Source of the DNA: Gonocerus acuteangulatus
Lineage: Eukaryota; Arthropoda; Insecta; Hemiptera; Coreidae
NCBI GenBank assembly: GCA_946811695.1
Contig: OX328126.1
Location: 87,961,785-88,025,784 of the forward strand
Reading direction: 5' to 3'
DNA length: 64,000 nt
The notes under the pieces were generated by a model that was not told where the DNA came from, searched no databases, and saw only the letters and a list, made by a program, of their open reading frames with translations. The position numbers and the translations under genes were made by a program. Below are positions 10,047 through 21,026 of this stretch, piece after piece (the stretch's first letter is position 1; each line of letters begins with the position of its first letter).

Positions 10047-11903
10047 TTTGTCAGACAAATTAATGTATTATGTTTATATTATAATATAAATATTATGTTT
10101 ATAAGAAGAGCAAATCACTTTAATTGCGGTGTAAAATATTGTTGCTAGCTAAATCTAAGTATTATATAATCTCATAAGGAAAAAATGGTGCTAATGACTC
10201 AGATTTCGATACACCATAAAAGAAAAAAAAAATTAAGGACGATATACAAAGATTCCGAAGTATTTCATGTCTGTTAATAAAATATTTTATTCTAATCCCA
10301 ATAACGCAACACTTATACACAAATAAACTTGTTTTAGGTACCTATTTAATACGTATAAAATAAGGTTATAATGAGCGATCCGCTGTGGCATACACCAAGT
10401 ACTACAACCGTGTGGAGTGCAACTAGTATAGACCGGTACGTCTGTACCACTGTGGTATGTAAAGAGCGGCTGTTCTGATACTGGCAAAAATTAGAAATCC
10501 TACATTCCTAAAGTTGTTTGGAGGCTTATCTTTATGACTCTAGACAAAGACTTGAAGATGACGAGGGTACACAGGGAGACGAGAGTACCTGGGGACAGGG
10601 AAAACGCCCCCCACCCTAAGCCTCCTAGTTCCTCACCTTCGAATTCATATGATTTCGTTCAATGAATTTAAAAAAAAAATTAATAAATAGATAAAAACTT
10701 CTGAAAATAGGGAATACCAAAAACAATTCTAAAGAACGAAATCAACACCAGTACAGTCATCTAGATATTCATAGGGCATCTTCGAATTCCAAGATACCGT
10801 TGAAACAAAATATTGTTTCTATATATACGTATCCTGTTTTATTGACTAATATATTTGACTACTATAAGCAATCACAAAAATAACGAGCAGTGAAAAATAA
10901 CTGTAGGAAACACACAAAAAGATTCGTTCAAATGTACGAAATTACCTATGTTTTAAGCACTTATTTCTCCAAATATGACCAACCCATCGCAAATGTCTTC
11001 AAAACATTTTTTGTAGAAAATTTAGTAACCTTTCGAATGGTAATCTTTTGCTTGCCAAGATTCCAAACCGTTTTCGTGATATTAATGAAAATATACGAAG
11101 TTCCCAAAACTTTTCATGTCTAAAAATGAAATATTTTATTTTAATCCTTCCTTTACTCCAAACGTAACCAAATTTTCAACATATTAGTTTTGATAAAATT
11201 CAAACATGGAGAAAACGTTTCAACTGAAGCCCATGATTCTAAGTACCAAAATCAAAGACAAAAAGAACAGTTCGAATAAGCGAAATCAATTACTTTAAAG
11301 TTTTAAGCACTTATTTCTCCGATTGACATCGCCTAATCAAAACTTTCATTAGAACCTTTTTTTTAGAGCATTTAGTAAGCATTCTAATGGTAATGTTTTG
11401 TTTCACAAGATTCTCAACCTTTTTCGAGATATTAAGGAAAGTATACAAAGTTACCAAAACTTTTCATGTCTGTTCATAAAATATTTTATTCTAACCCTTC
11501 CTTAACTCCAAACGTAACATAACTTTCTACATATTAGTTTTAATGAAAGTAGAACATGCAGATAATGTTTCAACTGAATCCCGTGATTCTAAGTACCCAA
11601 ACCAAAAACGGTATTCAAAAAATTATTTTTCCAATTTTCTCGAAAACGGTTAAAGCTATCGCCTTGAAAATGGTTTCATTCGTTTTCCTAGCCCAAGAAG
11701 CCTATAAAAAGAGTACTTACAAGCTTATGAACTCAAAAACGTAAGCGTTACGATTTTTTCTGCGCGAATTTCGCCCCAAACGCCATCTTCCAGTGGGCGG
11801 ATTTTGCTGGTTAACGAACTTGACCTTTCAAATTGGACGACTGATTTTTGTACCAAATTTCATCAAAATCGGACCATCAGGGAAGCCAGAAATGAGCGAA
11901 CAG

Positions 11904-11908
<5 letters not shown>

Positions 11909-11960
<52 letters not shown>

Positions 11961-11980
11961 TATACATATATATATATATA
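11909..11980. repeat. (TA)n inside HINE
   Basis: At the position homologous to the (TA)n of the other HINE copies (42430, 54240, 26166). Confidence 0.95.
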
Positions 11981-12240
11981 CAAATTTGAACCACCATTAT
12001 TTTCGGTCTTTAGGGGTTCTGAAACGCGAAATTTTCTTGTCGGCACTTCCGGATTGTTTCATTGTATCAACCTTATAAGCGGGGTTCCTCCCTATGGGGG
12101 AGGGAGGAACCGCGCTAAAACATTATTCATTCCTTAGGGAGTGACAGCAATGGCTGCCTTCTCCCCTCTGTTCTTCCTTGTGTGTACCTATGTATGAGAT
12201 ATTTATTTACTTATTGTATTTATGTATACAGATTGTAAAC

Positions 12241-12287
<47 letters not shown>

Positions 12288-12297
12288 ATCATACCTC

Positions 12298-13068
12298 GAT
12301 AACCTCGGGTTGGGAGCTATATTCGTTTTGGAAGATGTGCGCTGCATATTTCAGAAGTAAATGGGTTTGTTTAGATGGATGCCCAACGGCGGGGAAAAAA
12401 AGTATTTTTGGTTTGTATTTTCGCGTCGACTTTTAGCCAAATAATGCCGGGCTGTCTAGAGGCTACCAATTATATGCCATATATTGAAAATGGTCATTTT
12501 TCACCGACGAAAAAGCTTTTTACCAAGTTTTTTTGCCTGTTCGTCAGCAAAAATCTGTAACTTATCCTTATTTACATATAGTAAAATTAAAATAAATATT
12601 CTATTCCACGCATTTCTGATCACATATATCCACTTATTATATATATGGAGAATTCAGAGCACAACTAGACCATGTCCATGTTATACAGTTTACAGAAAAT
12701 GAGTATTATGCGTTTTAATTGCAGGGACGTATAAATTCTATTAAGCAGTATAAGTATTGAAAAGATTTGAACTTAAACACTGATCTTAATTTTGAATATC
12801 TCTGACATTATTTATGTAGTATGCCTTGTTCATAAAATAGTTACAACTTCGACTTGGCTTGCTTGTGCACTGAAAACAAATAAGAATGATTTCCAGATGT
12901 GTAGCAAGTGACAAAATATAGAAGTTAGGACTTAGTCTCCTGTAGTGATGAAAAGAGCCATTTTAGTAATAATCTTGAATCCCATTAACACCAGGCAGTG
13001 AACCTTCCATATACATGGCATAGGTCAAAAAATAGCATTCCTCGTTCCTACTACCCTATTCTTGGCTT
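12298..13068. other. unassigned spacer
   Basis: Nominally the continuation of the host sequence into which the LINE inserted. I see no convincing coding frame. Several 60-70 codon open frames here lack motifs. Confidence 0.4.
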
Positions 13069-13110
13069 GCCCTAAATGTTTCGTGGCCCTCATGGCACCT
13101 TCTCAGGGGC
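13069..13110 (-). ncRNA. decayed hammerhead-like motif
   Basis: Same layout as 6468-6508: stem I strands GCCC and GGGC, a stem II-like GGTGCC/GGGCCAC, and GAAAC intact (13078-13082). The core reads CTGAGAAG instead of CTGATGAG and the cleavage site GTC is TTTA. Probably inactive. Confidence 0.5.
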
Positions 13111-13767
13111 CATTAAATCCCCTTGTGTGATCCGCTCCACAAATAATAATGGGTGGCGAGCGGATATGAATATGGGTCAATGCTGGGCAATACTAAAACT
13201 AAAATGAAAACTACATTCACTTTTTGGAATAAAGTAAATCCAAACTAAAAATTACAACCTAAAAAGTAAAAATAAAACTTTACTTATGAATGGATTTTAA
13301 TTAAACTAAATCATTGGGAATTCATTAAAAAATAAATTAATTAATGCTTTAGTTTAGTTTAGTTTTACAAAAATATCGTGAATTAATGTAAATCATATGT
13401 TTTTTTTTTCGATAATTAAGTAAATTATTAAAACTAATAGAACGTGTTTAAGAATAAGCTATACTTGGCTTTTAGGCGGACCTAAGATGTATTATAAACA
13501 GAAGGGAGTTTATATAATCTATATATTACTAATTCAGTATTTTGTACTGTCTACAGGCCTTATTCAGACTGTTTGAACCATTCATTTTTCTCTTCCGCTA
13601 GCTTCTACATCTTCTCTTTAGTCAATTTTCATACTCTATTTTGATCTATACCGTTCAGGATATGACGATTTTTTTGGAAAAGAAAATACAACATTACTTT
13701 ATTTTTAGTGAGAGTTAATTAACGTTAGTTCAGTAAACTAACCTTAGTTTTCCCAACACTGAAATGA

Positions 13768-13771
<4 letters not shown>

Positions 13772-13831
<60 letters not shown>
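13772..13831. repeat. (TA)n microsatellite
   Basis: Uninterrupted TA run abutting a SINE-A relic. Confidence 0.95.
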
Positions 13832-13834
<3 letters not shown>

Positions 13835-13835
13835 T

Positions 13836-14010
13836 TGCATAATAAATCACGAGGGCCCAATGGGGCAGATACTGAAGAGATATCTGATTCTTGGTCATAC
13901 CACCGGCTGAGTTCCTCCTTTGCAGGTACTCATTGAATTATATAAGATAAGTGGGCCTACGGACGGTCTGGGACCCTAAATCCAACCTATAAACGACGAC
14001 ACAAGAAGAT
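13836..14010 (-). mobile_element. SINE-A relic, tRNA head missing
   Basis: Matches the body of the minus-strand SINE-A at 45713-46025: GGGGCAGATACT, GAGATATCTGATTC, the GGGCCTACGGACGGTC block and ACGACGACACAAGAAGA. Strongly diverged. The match stops before the tRNA-like head. Confidence 0.65.
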
Positions 14011-14056
14011 GTCAATATTGCGCTGTCGAGTTTTCAACTCAATTTCTCCAGCATAT

Positions 14057-14304
14057 CGTCGTTACAAATGCAAAGTATCGAATATGAAAATCACCAGTTT
14101 TCAGAGTGGAAAAGCGTTTATACATAACTTTTTTTTGGACAGTCAAATATTCGGCAGATTTGACCTTTTGATAGTGGAATACTTTCCCTTTAATAGAGTG
14201 AAGTAAGATTCAAGAGTTTGGCGTACATAAGTCCAGCAGAAATTAGTAAAGATTGAAAATGAAAGATGCATTTTCACATTCGATACTTTGCATTTGTATC
14301 GGCG
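14057..14304. mobile_element. MITE with 4-bp TSD, copy 1
   Basis: 248 bp. It begins CGTCGTTACAAATGCAAAG and ends CTTTGCATTTGTATCGGCG, giving inverted ends of about 35 bp, with near-palindromic arms further in. ATAT precedes (14053-14056) and follows (14305-14308). Copy 2 is at 49794-50036. There is no coding frame of note. The 4-bp TSD does not by itself fix the superfamily. Confidence 0.75.
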
Positions 14305-14870
14305 ATATTATTCGAGTGCTCTATCATTTATATTTATGGTTGTTCATCTAAAATCGTACACTTGTGATTCATCCTTGGGTATTTATGAATGAACTGACTC
14401 GAATTCACCCCCCCCCCCCACTACCCCTGAGTAATGTTATCAGTGCATTGTATTGATAAAGATCTGACACGACAAGGGGTGTCATATCCCCGGGTCACGT
14501 GACTTATGCCGATAACCTCCCGATCTGGCACTTGACTTCTCATATGTATAATGGATCACGCCATTCATACATAAGTCAAATCTATAATAACGGGTCTTTA
14601 TACTTCTGTTGACTTCTAATATCGATTGTATTAAATTAATCTACAAAAATATTTGCCCCAAATGACTTAATTAAGTCAAGTGAAATTAAATAATTTCAAT
14701 ATAATTTGCTAATTCAGTATGAATAATCCATTTCTGAGTGGCATCATTAAATTTTAATGAAAAATGTCGCTAAGCAAGAGCTGCATAACGTCGTTCAAAA
14801 GTCGATTTTTAGCGAAATTGAGTTGTTGGTATCTTTAGAATCATTATTATCTCCCGGACATGATGGTAAC

Positions 14871-14872
<2 letters not shown>

Positions 14873-14941
<69 letters not shown>
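14873..14941. repeat. poly(T), about 69 nt
   Basis: Pure T. I see no SINE body beside it on either side. Confidence 0.95.
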
Positions 14942-14946
<5 letters not shown>

Positions 14947-15054
14947 CAATAGGATTCGCTAAAATTGACTATTACTTCCGCGTAACCGCGTATCTCTCTC
15001 TTATCTATTTTAGGCCATTCAGACAAGGTTTTTCGTTTAAATGTAACCCAAAAA

Positions 15055-15710
15055 AAAAAACAGGGACTGAAAATAACTATTAATTTTTATTTCAAATGAG
15101 TTTCAATTAACCTTTAATTTTTATTTTTTGAAAATAAAAATAAAAATTTCACAGTAATTTATATATTTTATTATTTATTAAAAAAAATTGTCTAATAATT
15201 TTTATTTCAAAAACTTAAAAATAAAAATTATTTGAATAACATTATTTCAACTTTTTTTTAATAAAAATTTTTAATAAAATTTTTTTATTATTTTAACTTT
15301 AAACATGATTTTAAATAAAAAAAAAACAATATTAGTGCCATAATGAATCGATACAAAAAAAAAAAAAAAAAAAATACAAATCATTGGATTTAGACGAACT
15401 TTAATTCACTCACATAAACAAATAACTTCTAATAATCAAAAGGTTCAAAATCAAGTATTTATTTATTTATTCTGAGGATAAGAAATATTTAATAAATGAG
15501 TTTCACTTTATCTTTAATTTTTATTATTGGGAAATAAAAATAAAAATTCCATCGTAATTGATATATTTTATTATTATTTTTTTTTAATTTTCTAATAATT
15601 TTTATTTTAAAAACTTAAAAATAAAAATTATTTCATAACACTTATTCATTAATTTTAAAAATATAAATTATGAAGTAATTTTTTTGTCATAATTTTTAGG
15701 AAACATTTAA
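15055..15710. repeat. AT-rich dispersed repeat, copy 1
   Basis: Starts GGGACTGAAAATAACTATTA and continues with alternating AATTTTTATT/AATAAAAATT blocks. Its paralogue at 33090-33910 keeps the same order, including AATTATGAAGTAATTTTTTTG near the end. Function unknown; probably a non-autonomous TE. Confidence 0.6.
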
Positions 15711-16139
15711 TTTTCATATGTCTTAAGTCGGAAATCCTCATAAGTTGCAAGTTATTGTTTTTATGCATCGCATCTTTGTCGAACTTCATTTTTCCAAGTT
15801 ACAGATCATTACAGTTTTATTGCTCTCCTGAAAAGTTAGGAAAATTGACTTAAGCGTTTGTGAAATTTGAATGACGATAACTTCTTGATAAATCTGTATA
15901 AACTGTATAAAATCTGTATAAATTAATACAAACACCTTACCAACTTTTATTTATTTATTATTTTCAACCAGCTAAAACGATAAAAATATAATAATATATT
16001 GCGTAAATATCTATATTCTCTTTTATTTTAGCACATTCCGAAGGAAAGTGGCTATTGAGGTTGCACTCATGACAGAATTTTTGAATTTATCCAAATCTTC
16101 ATCGATCCTACCTAGAAGACATTGAAAATGACCCCCGTT

Positions 16140-16142
<3 letters not shown>

Positions 16143-16190
<48 letters not shown>
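16143..16190. repeat. (TA)n microsatellite
   Basis: Edge of the ACTCACTGACC repeat family, as at 43512-43579 and 55302-55339. Confidence 0.95.
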
Positions 16191-16191
<1 letters not shown>

Positions 16192-16192
<1 letters not shown>

Positions 16193-16830
16193 TATACTAT
16201 ATATTTGTCAAACCACTCACTCACTGACTCACTGACCTATCATCGCCCAGCCCAAACCACTTGAAATTTGAAATTTTGCTTGTACAATCCCTATAGAACG
16301 TAGACACTCGCTAATAAAGTTTTTTTTTTTTTTATATTCAAATTTTTAAGTATTTTTAGAGGGGTTTAGATTTTTATTTGGTTAGAGAGCAGGCTAGCCA
16401 ACAGGACAACAGGTCAGCTGTTAGCGTACTGCATTTATTTCATATTATTTCTTTTGGAGGCCCGTTGGCCGTGAGCGTTAACACATCGTGCCAAAGGGTC
16501 GTGGGTTCGATTCCCACTAGGGATAGTGGATTTTCCTTAGAAAAAAGGAAAGGCATTAGCCCTATCCTGGCTACAAAAGGGCGGTGACCTTTAGATAACC
16601 CGTCCTAAAATTCGTAGTTAATAATAAATGGACGTTAAAGTTTAAGAATATTATTTCTATGTGTGCTTTATTTCAGCTATTATGGCAGACCTTGAATTAC
16701 TAGAAATAAACTGTGATTTTGTCCCTCATAGAGTTTACCCTGTACATTGTGATGGTCTATCCGAGGAAATAATATCCCGAACCCTTAAACTCCTGTTACT
16801 GGTAACCTATAGATAACGGATTATTTCTAG
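16192..16830 (+). mobile_element. ACTCACTGACC repeat family, copy 1 (SINE-C inside)
   Basis: Shares with 55341-55908 and, reversed, 42920-43511 the order: (TA)n, TTTGTCAAA, CACTCACTCACTGACTCACT, GACCTATCATC, CAGCCCAAACCACT, a TCAAATTTTTAAGTATTTTT block, CAGCTGTTA and TTATGGCAG. A SINE-C splits it at 16453-16647. No protein. Probably a non-autonomous DNA element or LTR-like fragment. Confidence 0.6.
16453..16647 (+). mobile_element. SINE-C copy with TSD (tRNA-derived)
   Basis: The tRNA-like head GGAGGCCCGTTGGCC is followed by box B GGGTTCGATTCCCAC. The body has CATTAGCCCTATCCTGGCT, AAAGGGCGGTGACC and GATAACCCGTCC, and the tail is TTAATAATAAATGGACG without a long poly(A). ATATTATTTCT flanks both ends (16442-16452 and 16648-16658). 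The target is the ACTCACTGACC repeat. Confidence 0.8.
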
Positions 16831-17089
16831 GTTATCTGTTTCTTGACACTGGTCCGAAGCGCCCCATATACTTTGAATTGACGAATAACATAAACCATGA
16901 CGGGAACCGTGCTATAATAAACTGCACAAAATTACAAACATAGTAGCGTTAATTTTGATATTACATTATTTAACGTAATAAAATAACTACTTATCTACCG
17001 TGACGATGCACAGGCATACAGCTAGTATACATATATATATATAACACGATAAACGTCTGAGTTTTTGTTTTGTTTTTTCGTCATGAAAC

Positions 17090-17480
17090 GTGGTATGTAG
17101 TTTTCCCCTATTGAAGGATAGAACGAGTTCGTTAAAAAGCATAATCGGTCCATCTGGGGAGACGAGTTATTTCCGGTCCCCAAGCAATTATTTGCCGATC
17201 ATGGTTGTAATGTTTGTTTATGGAAACTAAACTAGTCTTCGTGGGCATCTAAATCGAAAAGTGTGTTGTGAAAATAAATTAAATATGTTCATTAGGACGG
17301 GGGGGGGGTTACTGTGGACCAAAATTATCAATTTATAAATACGCACCGTATGTTTTGCTTTATTTCAATAAAACATACTTTGTGATCTACATAGAAAAAT
17401 GTGTTGTAAAAATAAACGAAATCGGATCATTAGATGGGGGGAGGGGGTTTAACTCCGAACCTAAAATTACTAATTTACTC
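17090..17480. repeat. two diverged units with G-runs
   Basis: A segment reading GTGTTGTGAAAATAAAT, then TCATTAGGACGG with a G9 run, occurs at about 17255-17330 and again at 17395-17475 with G6/G5 runs. The left part (17090-17180) resembles the HINE segment GTTCGTTAAAAAGCA. Unassigned. Confidence 0.4.
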
Positions 17481-17765
17481 ATTCCGGGCCTTATTTCTTT
17501 TTTATTGTAATTTTGTAATAATAATTCGTTTGTTTAAAAGAAATTGAATGAGAAAATAAATATATTATGTATAATGAGATGAAGATATTTAGCTGTTGAG
17601 TTGAGAAAAAATCAAGGAATTCTGCTAAGACAAAACGTCAGATATTGAGAAAATTATATATTTGGAACGTTTTACCATGGTCTTGGGAGCCTTCTTCAGG
17701 AACAAATGCCTAGGGTATAGAGGAATTGCCTCTACTTATTTCATTTATTTATTTATTTTTACGGC

Positions 17766-18594
17766 AGTAAAACAAGGCACAACTCTTTCCCCGACCTGCT
17801 CCATAAATGCTGGTGTTCCTCAAGGGAGTATTATTGGTCCCCTCCTTTTCCTTCTTTACACTGCGGATATTCCCACACACCCCCAAACCCTACTAGCCAC
17901 ATATGCTGATGACACAGCCATCCTGTCAACTTCCCCTGACCCTTCAGTAGCATCCCAACACCTGCAGGAACATCTTTCCGCCATACAACGTTGGAGTGAA
18001 AGGTGGAGAATACAGATCAACATAGAAAAATGTAAACAGGTGACATTCACTCTTAACCGGAGATCATGCCCTCCGGTCTACATTAAAGGCACTCCACTAC
18101 CAGAATCAAACCAGGTTCGATATCTAGGATTATACCTTGACAGCCGACTGACATGGAACCCTCACACGAGACTGAAAAGACAAGAACTGAACAAAAGATA
18201 CGGACTACTTAAACGACTCCTTGGACCTTCATCTAAATTATCGATACAGAACAAACTAACGATATACAAAACAATCATTCGACCAATATAGACATACGGA
18301 CTTGAACTCTGGGGATCCGCAAAACCATCCAACATCAACAGAATACAGGCATTCCAGTCCAAAGTTCTCCGAAAAATTGTTAACGCCCCTTTTTATGTAT
18401 CCAACAAAACCCTCCACAATGACCTTAACATCCCATTTGTCCTTGACCTTGCTAAAACCCGTTTCCAAATGTTCCACTCAAAACTGTCCCACCATCCCAA
18501 TCCCGAAGGTCTATCCTTATCGTCCCAATCCCACCCTGACAATCCTCCCAGGCGGCTTAAGAGACAGTGGCCCCGAGACATTTTACTCACCTGA
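17766..18594 (+). pseudogene. Jockey-type LINE reverse transcriptase with stop
   Basis: Contains GVPQGSIIGPLLFLLYTADIP (RT finger/palm motif), then YADDTAIL (catalytic Asp pair), KQVTFTLNRR, VRYLGLYLDSRLTW and the C-terminal block to RRLKRQWPRDILLT and TGA (18592-18594). TAG at 18289-18291 stands where the sister copy has Trp (PIWTYG), a one-base nonsense change; the frame is open again for 100 codons after it. 5'-truncated, so endonuclease and most of the fingers are absent. The frame can be read upstream to 17662 but without LINE homology. Confidence 0.85.
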
Positions 18595-18818
18595 CCTTGT
18601 CATAATAATTGTAATATTTATTTAGACTGTCCCGGAAGTGCCAACAATGGTTGGCTTCTTCCAAATTTGTTTTGTTTTTTTATTATTTTTTATTTTACCG
18701 TTTTGATCAATTTATACATAGCATATATCTGTATCAACTAACTTGATTATTGTACTTACATGACTTGTACAGATTTCAAATAAACAAATTAAATAAAAAA
18801 AAAAAAAAAAAAAAAAAA
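18595..18818 (+). mobile_element. LINE 3' UTR and poly(A)
   Basis: Contains GTGCCAACAATGGTTGGC, cognate to 12133-12150 of the other LINE copy. Ends in about 24 A's at 18796-18818, directly against a SINE-B of opposite orientation. Confidence 0.75.
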
Positions 18819-18978
18819 TTTACGGCGCTTCGACGTCTAGGCATTAGCGCCGATATCCAGGGTGCAGCCGGTCCCCAACGAGCCGTGAGATGAGAAAATT
18901 CCTGTTGCAGGTGGGAATCGAACCCATCATCTCCTGCTTATGAATCCAAGGCCCTTGCCACTAGACCACGGGAGATCC
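18819..18978 (-). mobile_element. SINE-B copy abutting LINE tail
   Basis: The minus strand starts GGATCTCCCGTGGTCTAGTG, has box B GGTTCGATTCCCACC and the usual body, and ends in the shared tail GCGCCGTAAA. I see no clear TSD. Confidence 0.8.
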
Positions 18979-19156
18979 GCCACATTTTCTTCATCTTTCT
19001 TGGACTTTCTTCATGTTTTCCAGGGCTTTACTGTTTGTATCGATCAGGTTTCCTTTCTACCTGATTTCTTTGATTTCATTTAAACTATTTTTCAAATACT
19101 TCATTACAACAAAAATGTATAAGAGTGATGTATGGCGATATCTCATAAATCGTTTG

Positions 19157-19187
<31 letters not shown>

Positions 19188-20143
19188 AATTATTCATTTA
19201 TGAGCATTGACAGCGTTTCGCCCAGATACACATATGAAATGGAAATACATAATAATTATAGATCCATAGTAATTAACATCTTATATAATAATTATAAATC
19301 CTTAATAATTAACTTATTACATAATAATTATAAATTCAATTACATTATAGTGTGTATCAATCGAATTATATAATTAAGATTGTGAATAACATACAGCTAA
19401 AAGTAAAAATAACTTGTAAAAACAATACATTTTTATGAATAAACATATAAAAATAAAGATAACGAAGAAAATTGCTCCTATGAACTATATGACTATACAT
19501 AGTCGCAACACTTTCTATTTACAATATAGGTTCTACGCATAATATGACTATACATACTGATGAGTGAAAACGTAGATTATTTTTTTTATCGACCCTAAAA
19601 CTAATTACTTTTTAAGCAGCCATTAATTTGCAAAATACATTCATGTAAAGAAAGATTATTTGAAGAATAGTTGACACGAAACGAAATAAATCACATTGGA
19701 AGACAACCTGATCGAAACGAACAGTCAACAATCCGATAACAATGGCGGCGGGAAACAGCTGTTCACCTCCAGTCCTGCCAACCTCGCCAATAAAGGACCC
19801 CGCTATTAAGAGTTCTCTTTGTTTTTGTTTTTCTCTTTTTTATCGTCTACTATGACATGTAAATGTCTCGAACACTCTACAAGAAAGGATTGCAAAGCTG
19901 TCCCCGACTACTGGCAAATCCACTCACAAAAGGCTTTATATTTCTGAAATTCCCACGGCCTTCTCGATGGCCTACAATACCTGCAGTGATGTAGCATCTG
20001 ATAGCATCGACTGCACTCATGTTGCAGCTGATAACACGGGCTGCACAACGAGTGAGGGATTTCTAGGGGTGCTCGCTTCCCGTATCTCTCCAATGTTTTG
20101 CCGCTTAAGCATTCTATGTATATTGTATTATTACACAATATAT

Positions 20144-20147
<4 letters not shown>
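18979..20147. other. unassigned spacer
   Basis: Mostly AT-rich. Two patches are less so, at 19735-19800 (starting AATGGCGGCGGG) and 19900-20110. Open frames in the second patch overlap on both strands and run into (TA)n, so I do not call a gene. Confidence 0.4.
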
Positions 20148-20213
<66 letters not shown>

Positions 20214-20218
20214 ATATA
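20148..20218. repeat. (TA)n with (GT)n edge
   Basis: TA run ending TGTGTGTGTGTATATA. Confidence 0.95.
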
Positions 20219-20313
20219 TCCTACAAATGTGGTTGGTTGGCTGGTGAAGGTTCATCATAGTAAACGGGATGCAAAAACAAGTCAAAACACCTCCACTGTT
20301 TAATTCCTTTAAT

Positions 20314-20362
20314 TTAACAAAACGTTTTCGAGGTCAGCACCTCATCCTCAGTGTCCTGTTAA
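20314..20362 (-). ncRNA. hammerhead-like motif
   Basis: On the minus strand: TTAACA (20357-20362), five bases, core CTGAGGA (20345-20351, fits CUGANGA), a perfect 5-bp stem II GAGGT/ACCTC around GCTG, GAAA (20326-20329), and TGTTAA (20314-20319) pairing with the first block. The core and stem II are well formed. Stem III and the cleavage site are not canonical. The surrounding AATTCCTTTAATTTAACAAA resembles terminal repeats of Penelope-like elements. Confidence 0.55.
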
Positions 20363-20640
20363 CACCCATCAACAAAGGCAACATTACAATCAAATAAAAT
20401 AACTTAACTTAAATCACATGGGTACGTCACATTACACACTACGTCAACAATTAAAAACAAATAAAAACAATAAAAATAACATACAGTACAATTCTAAAAA
20501 ACCCCAAATAAGTCATATTAAAAAACCCAATCGTTGCCAGGAGGCCAACATTAAAACATTTATAAAAATTTAACAGTACTAACAATCAATAACAACCAAC
20601 AAATCATAAATACCCCCCAATTAAAAACCACACCTACCTC

Positions 20641-20793
20641 CTATAGCTGGGCGAGGTTCACTCGGATCTTCCTCCGACTATACTGGCCCTCTAGCCTAGC
20701 TAGGAGGGGGAGGCTGGCGTTAGGAACATTCCTGAGGTGAATACCGTCGGAGTTATGATCGAAATAAGTAAAAAACAAACTTAATTTTAGCAT
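20641..20793 (-). CDS. possible 50-codon coding remnant
   Basis: A GC-richer island holds an ATG-to-TAG frame of 50 residues with a hydrophobic start (MLKLSLFFTYFDH) and a basic, leucine-rich C-terminus (EGQYSRRKIRVNLAQL). Composition contrasts with the A-rich flanks. It ends 280 bp before the hammerhead-like motif on the same strand, so it could be the end of a Penelope-like ORF, though I do not recognise a GIY-YIG C-terminus. An upstream in-frame TAA precedes the ATG. Unidentified. Confidence 0.3.
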   Translation of the reverse strand: MLKLSLFFTYFDHNSDGIHLRNVPNASLPLLARLEGQYSRRKIRVNLAQL

Positions 20794-21026
20794 GAATATG
20801 CTTTAGGGATGACTAAACTGAAAAAAAAAGCCCGTTACAAAAAATTAGTCTGTATGTTATACGGTGGATTACATAGGTTTGTCGGGTGGAACTAAAGCAT
20901 ACCTATGTTCCTGAATTTGAACAGAAGGCTCTAAACGAATTTGTGTCAACATTTTTAATAATTTTTGCATTAAAAAAAAATAATGTTTCAGGAAATTTTC
21001 GATTTATGTATATCTGATTTATTGTT

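Larger units (their letters stand above)
9433..12117 (+). mobile_element. HINE/DINE-1-like element inserted in LINE
   Basis: Begins AAAAAGTCCGACTCGCAGG with sub-terminal TTAGCGCGGTTCC and ends GGAACCGCGCTAAAA after a hairpin of CTCCC and GGGAG arms. The left 600 bp is itself palindromic: the 5' end recurs inverted at about 9965-10043 (GGAACCGCGCTAA, then CGGGTCGGAC). The interior has two tandem units of about 330 bp (10895-11240 and 11265-11590) and a (TA)n at 11909-11980, the same plan as 39525-42653. It lies directly after the LINE stop codon and so postdates the LINE. No transposase frame. Confidence 0.7.
8678..12284 (+). mobile_element. 5'-truncated Jockey-type LINE, split by a HINE
   Basis: The 13-bp ATTATCATACCTC occurs immediately before (8665-8677) and immediately after (12285-12297) this interval, and a run of about 41 A's closes the right end. 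These mark a target-primed insertion. The LINE consists of coding sequence to 9427 and a 3' UTR at 12118-12284; the 2.7 kb between is a later HINE insertion. The UTR is recognisable by GTGACAGCAATGGCTGCC, cognate to the segment after the stop codon of the second LINE (about 18630-18655). Confidence 0.85.
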
